NCBI GenBank assembly: GCA_023424865.1
Contig: JAFADM010000355.1
Location: 1-7,090, forward strand
Direction of reading: 5' to 3'
Length of the DNA: 7,090 nucleotides
DNA from: Bacillota bacterium
GTDB taxonomy: Bacteria; Bacillota_A; Clostridia; DSM-8532
Below the pieces are notes generated by a model. That model saw nothing but the letters and a program-made list of their open reading frames with translations, did no database searches and was not told the DNA's origin. The position numbers were made by a program, and so were the translations under genes. How positions within the stretch are numbered: the first letter of the stretch is position 1; the number at the start of each line of letters is the position of its first letter. Positions 6,273 to 7,090 of the stretch are shown piece by piece.

Positions 6273-7090
6273 CTAAACTCCTTTCTCCTCAACAGGTACA
6301 TATATTTTAATGATAGAGTCACTACGCCCCGTGGCATTTTCATAAAGGTTGAAGCCCGGCCTGTCTACCCACTGATAATTTGAGGCAGGCAGCCATGCCT
6401 GATAGATAAAAATAATTGTTTCAATAACCTTATAGGGCAATGGCCCTCCTTTTACGCTGAAAACCGCATATTTTCCTGCCGGAACCGCTTCTCCGGTCAT
6501 ATCTTCCGGAACATTGTCCAGGGAGCTTACCTCCTCACCGGATATAAAGGAATAATATTCCTCCCTTCGGCGCGTATTCATTCCAAACCTTAAGCCTGGC
6601 CTGACTCTGTTTGGAATGCGATCCGCCGCACCCTTTGAGATATACTCCTCTTCTTCAAACCTGGGGATCCTTGCAAAGGCTTCGCCATTCCTGTCTGTGG
6701 TTACCAGCTCCAATCCAATAAGCATAAACGCTTCCAGATCCACAATTTCAGGAACAATGTGCACGGCTGCCGCATAGAGCTCCCTTGCCCTCATATAGGC
6801 TATCTGGAATATAACCGGCGCAAGTGTTTTATAAGGCTGTCCGGCAGGATTGATTTCATGAGACCACATGAAGCCCACAACCATGTCCAGAGCTCTATCC
6901 AGCTCCCAATAGTCACTTTCGAAGGCCGAAGGTTCTGTCAGCACGTAAAAAGGACCGGCATAGCGGTTCCGCTTTACGGCATCATTGACCCATTTAGCTA
7001 TATAGTAAGCCTGTATAACGCCCGTTTGGACCACGGATTCAATAAATTCCTCCAATTCCTGTTTTGAGGCATAATCACTTAATTTTAATA
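6273..7090 (-). CDS. GyrI-like/AraC effector-binding domain protein (5' end outside window)
   Basis: The frame is open to the right edge, with only a poorly supported TTG at 7055, so the gene probably begins beyond the window. Numbering from that TTG, residues 103-256 match the GyrI-like small-molecule-binding domain: IVDLEAFMLIGLELVTT at its start, EYYSFISGEEV, the AVPAGKYAVFSVKGG block (190-204), IYQAWLPAS and the closing strand IIKIYVPVEE. The usual F-E-x-Y near the ligand pocket reads FNLY (235-238), losing the Glu. The preceding 100 or so residues are largely helical and I see no AraC or MerR helix-turn-helix in them, though one could lie farther upstream. It could be a regulator, a stand-alone sensor, or a small-molecule hydrolase of this fold. 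It is 3 nt upstream of the hydrolase paralog, suggesting a shared ligand or pathway. Confidence 0.75.
   Translation of the reverse strand, partial: LKLSDYASKQELEEFIESVVQTGVIQAYYIAKWVNDAVKRNRYAGPFYVLTEPSAFESDYWELDRALDMVVGFMWSHEINPAGQPYKTLAPVIFQIAYMRARELYAAAVHIVPEIVDLEAFMLIGLELVTTDRNGEAFARIPRFEEEEYISKGAADRIPNRVRPGLRFGMNTRRREEYYSFISGEEVSSLDNVPEDMTGEAVPAGKYAVFSVKGGPLPYKVIETIIFIYQAWLPASNYQWVDRPGFNLYENATGRSDSIIKIYVPVEEKGV

Noticed and set aside
5074..7067. Plus-strand open frames opposite the hydrolase paralog and the effector-binding gene
   Set aside because: Same reason: the minus-strand genes have convincing motifs and coupled starts, and these frames do not.

Overview
The window looks like chromosomal DNA from a low-to-moderate GC Firmicute, most likely a member of the Clostridia. 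The main evidence is the rplU-prp-rpmA ribosomal block: L27 carries the Firmicutes-type N-terminal extension ending in NLQLFA, and the cysteine protease Prp that removes such extensions lies directly upstream of it. Strong AGGAGG-type ribosome binding sites, a consensus sigma-A promoter and a YtrA-type GntR/ABC cassette agree with this. I cannot name the genus.

Region 1 (1-968, minus strand) holds, in transcription order, a consensus promoter, a structured 5' leader (probable L21 leader), rplU (L21), prp and the start of rpmA (L27), which runs off the left edge. Genes are packed with 2-6 nt gaps.

Region 2 (about 845-1276) is the divergent intergenic stretch. It contains the rplU leader and promoter, a run of five small inverted repeats that I cannot assign, and a sigma-A promoter overlaid by a dense repeat array that is probably the operator of the next gene.

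Region 3 (1277-3159, plus strand) is a tight three-gene operon: a GntR/YtrA-type repressor starting at TTG, an ABC ATPase that abuts it, and a six-helix ABC-2 type permease that overlaps the ATPase by 4 nt. The repressor probably controls its own transporter. The substrate cannot be read from sequence.

Region 4 (3170-7090, minus strand) is a second operon converging on the first with only 10 nt between stop codons. In transcription order it has a protein with a C-terminal GyrI-like/AraC effector-binding domain (5' end outside the window), a cytosolic serine-hydrolase paralog in which all three active-site motifs are replaced, and a lipoprotein serine hydrolase of the class C beta-lactamase/NylB-like fold with an intact SxxK and YxN. 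The two hydrolases are tandem paralogs sharing an extra C-terminal domain. The pairing of a predicted ligand-binding protein, an intact extracytoplasmic enzyme and a full-length but apparently inactive cytosolic copy is the most unusual thing here. No mobile elements, CRISPR arrays, tRNAs or rRNAs are visible.
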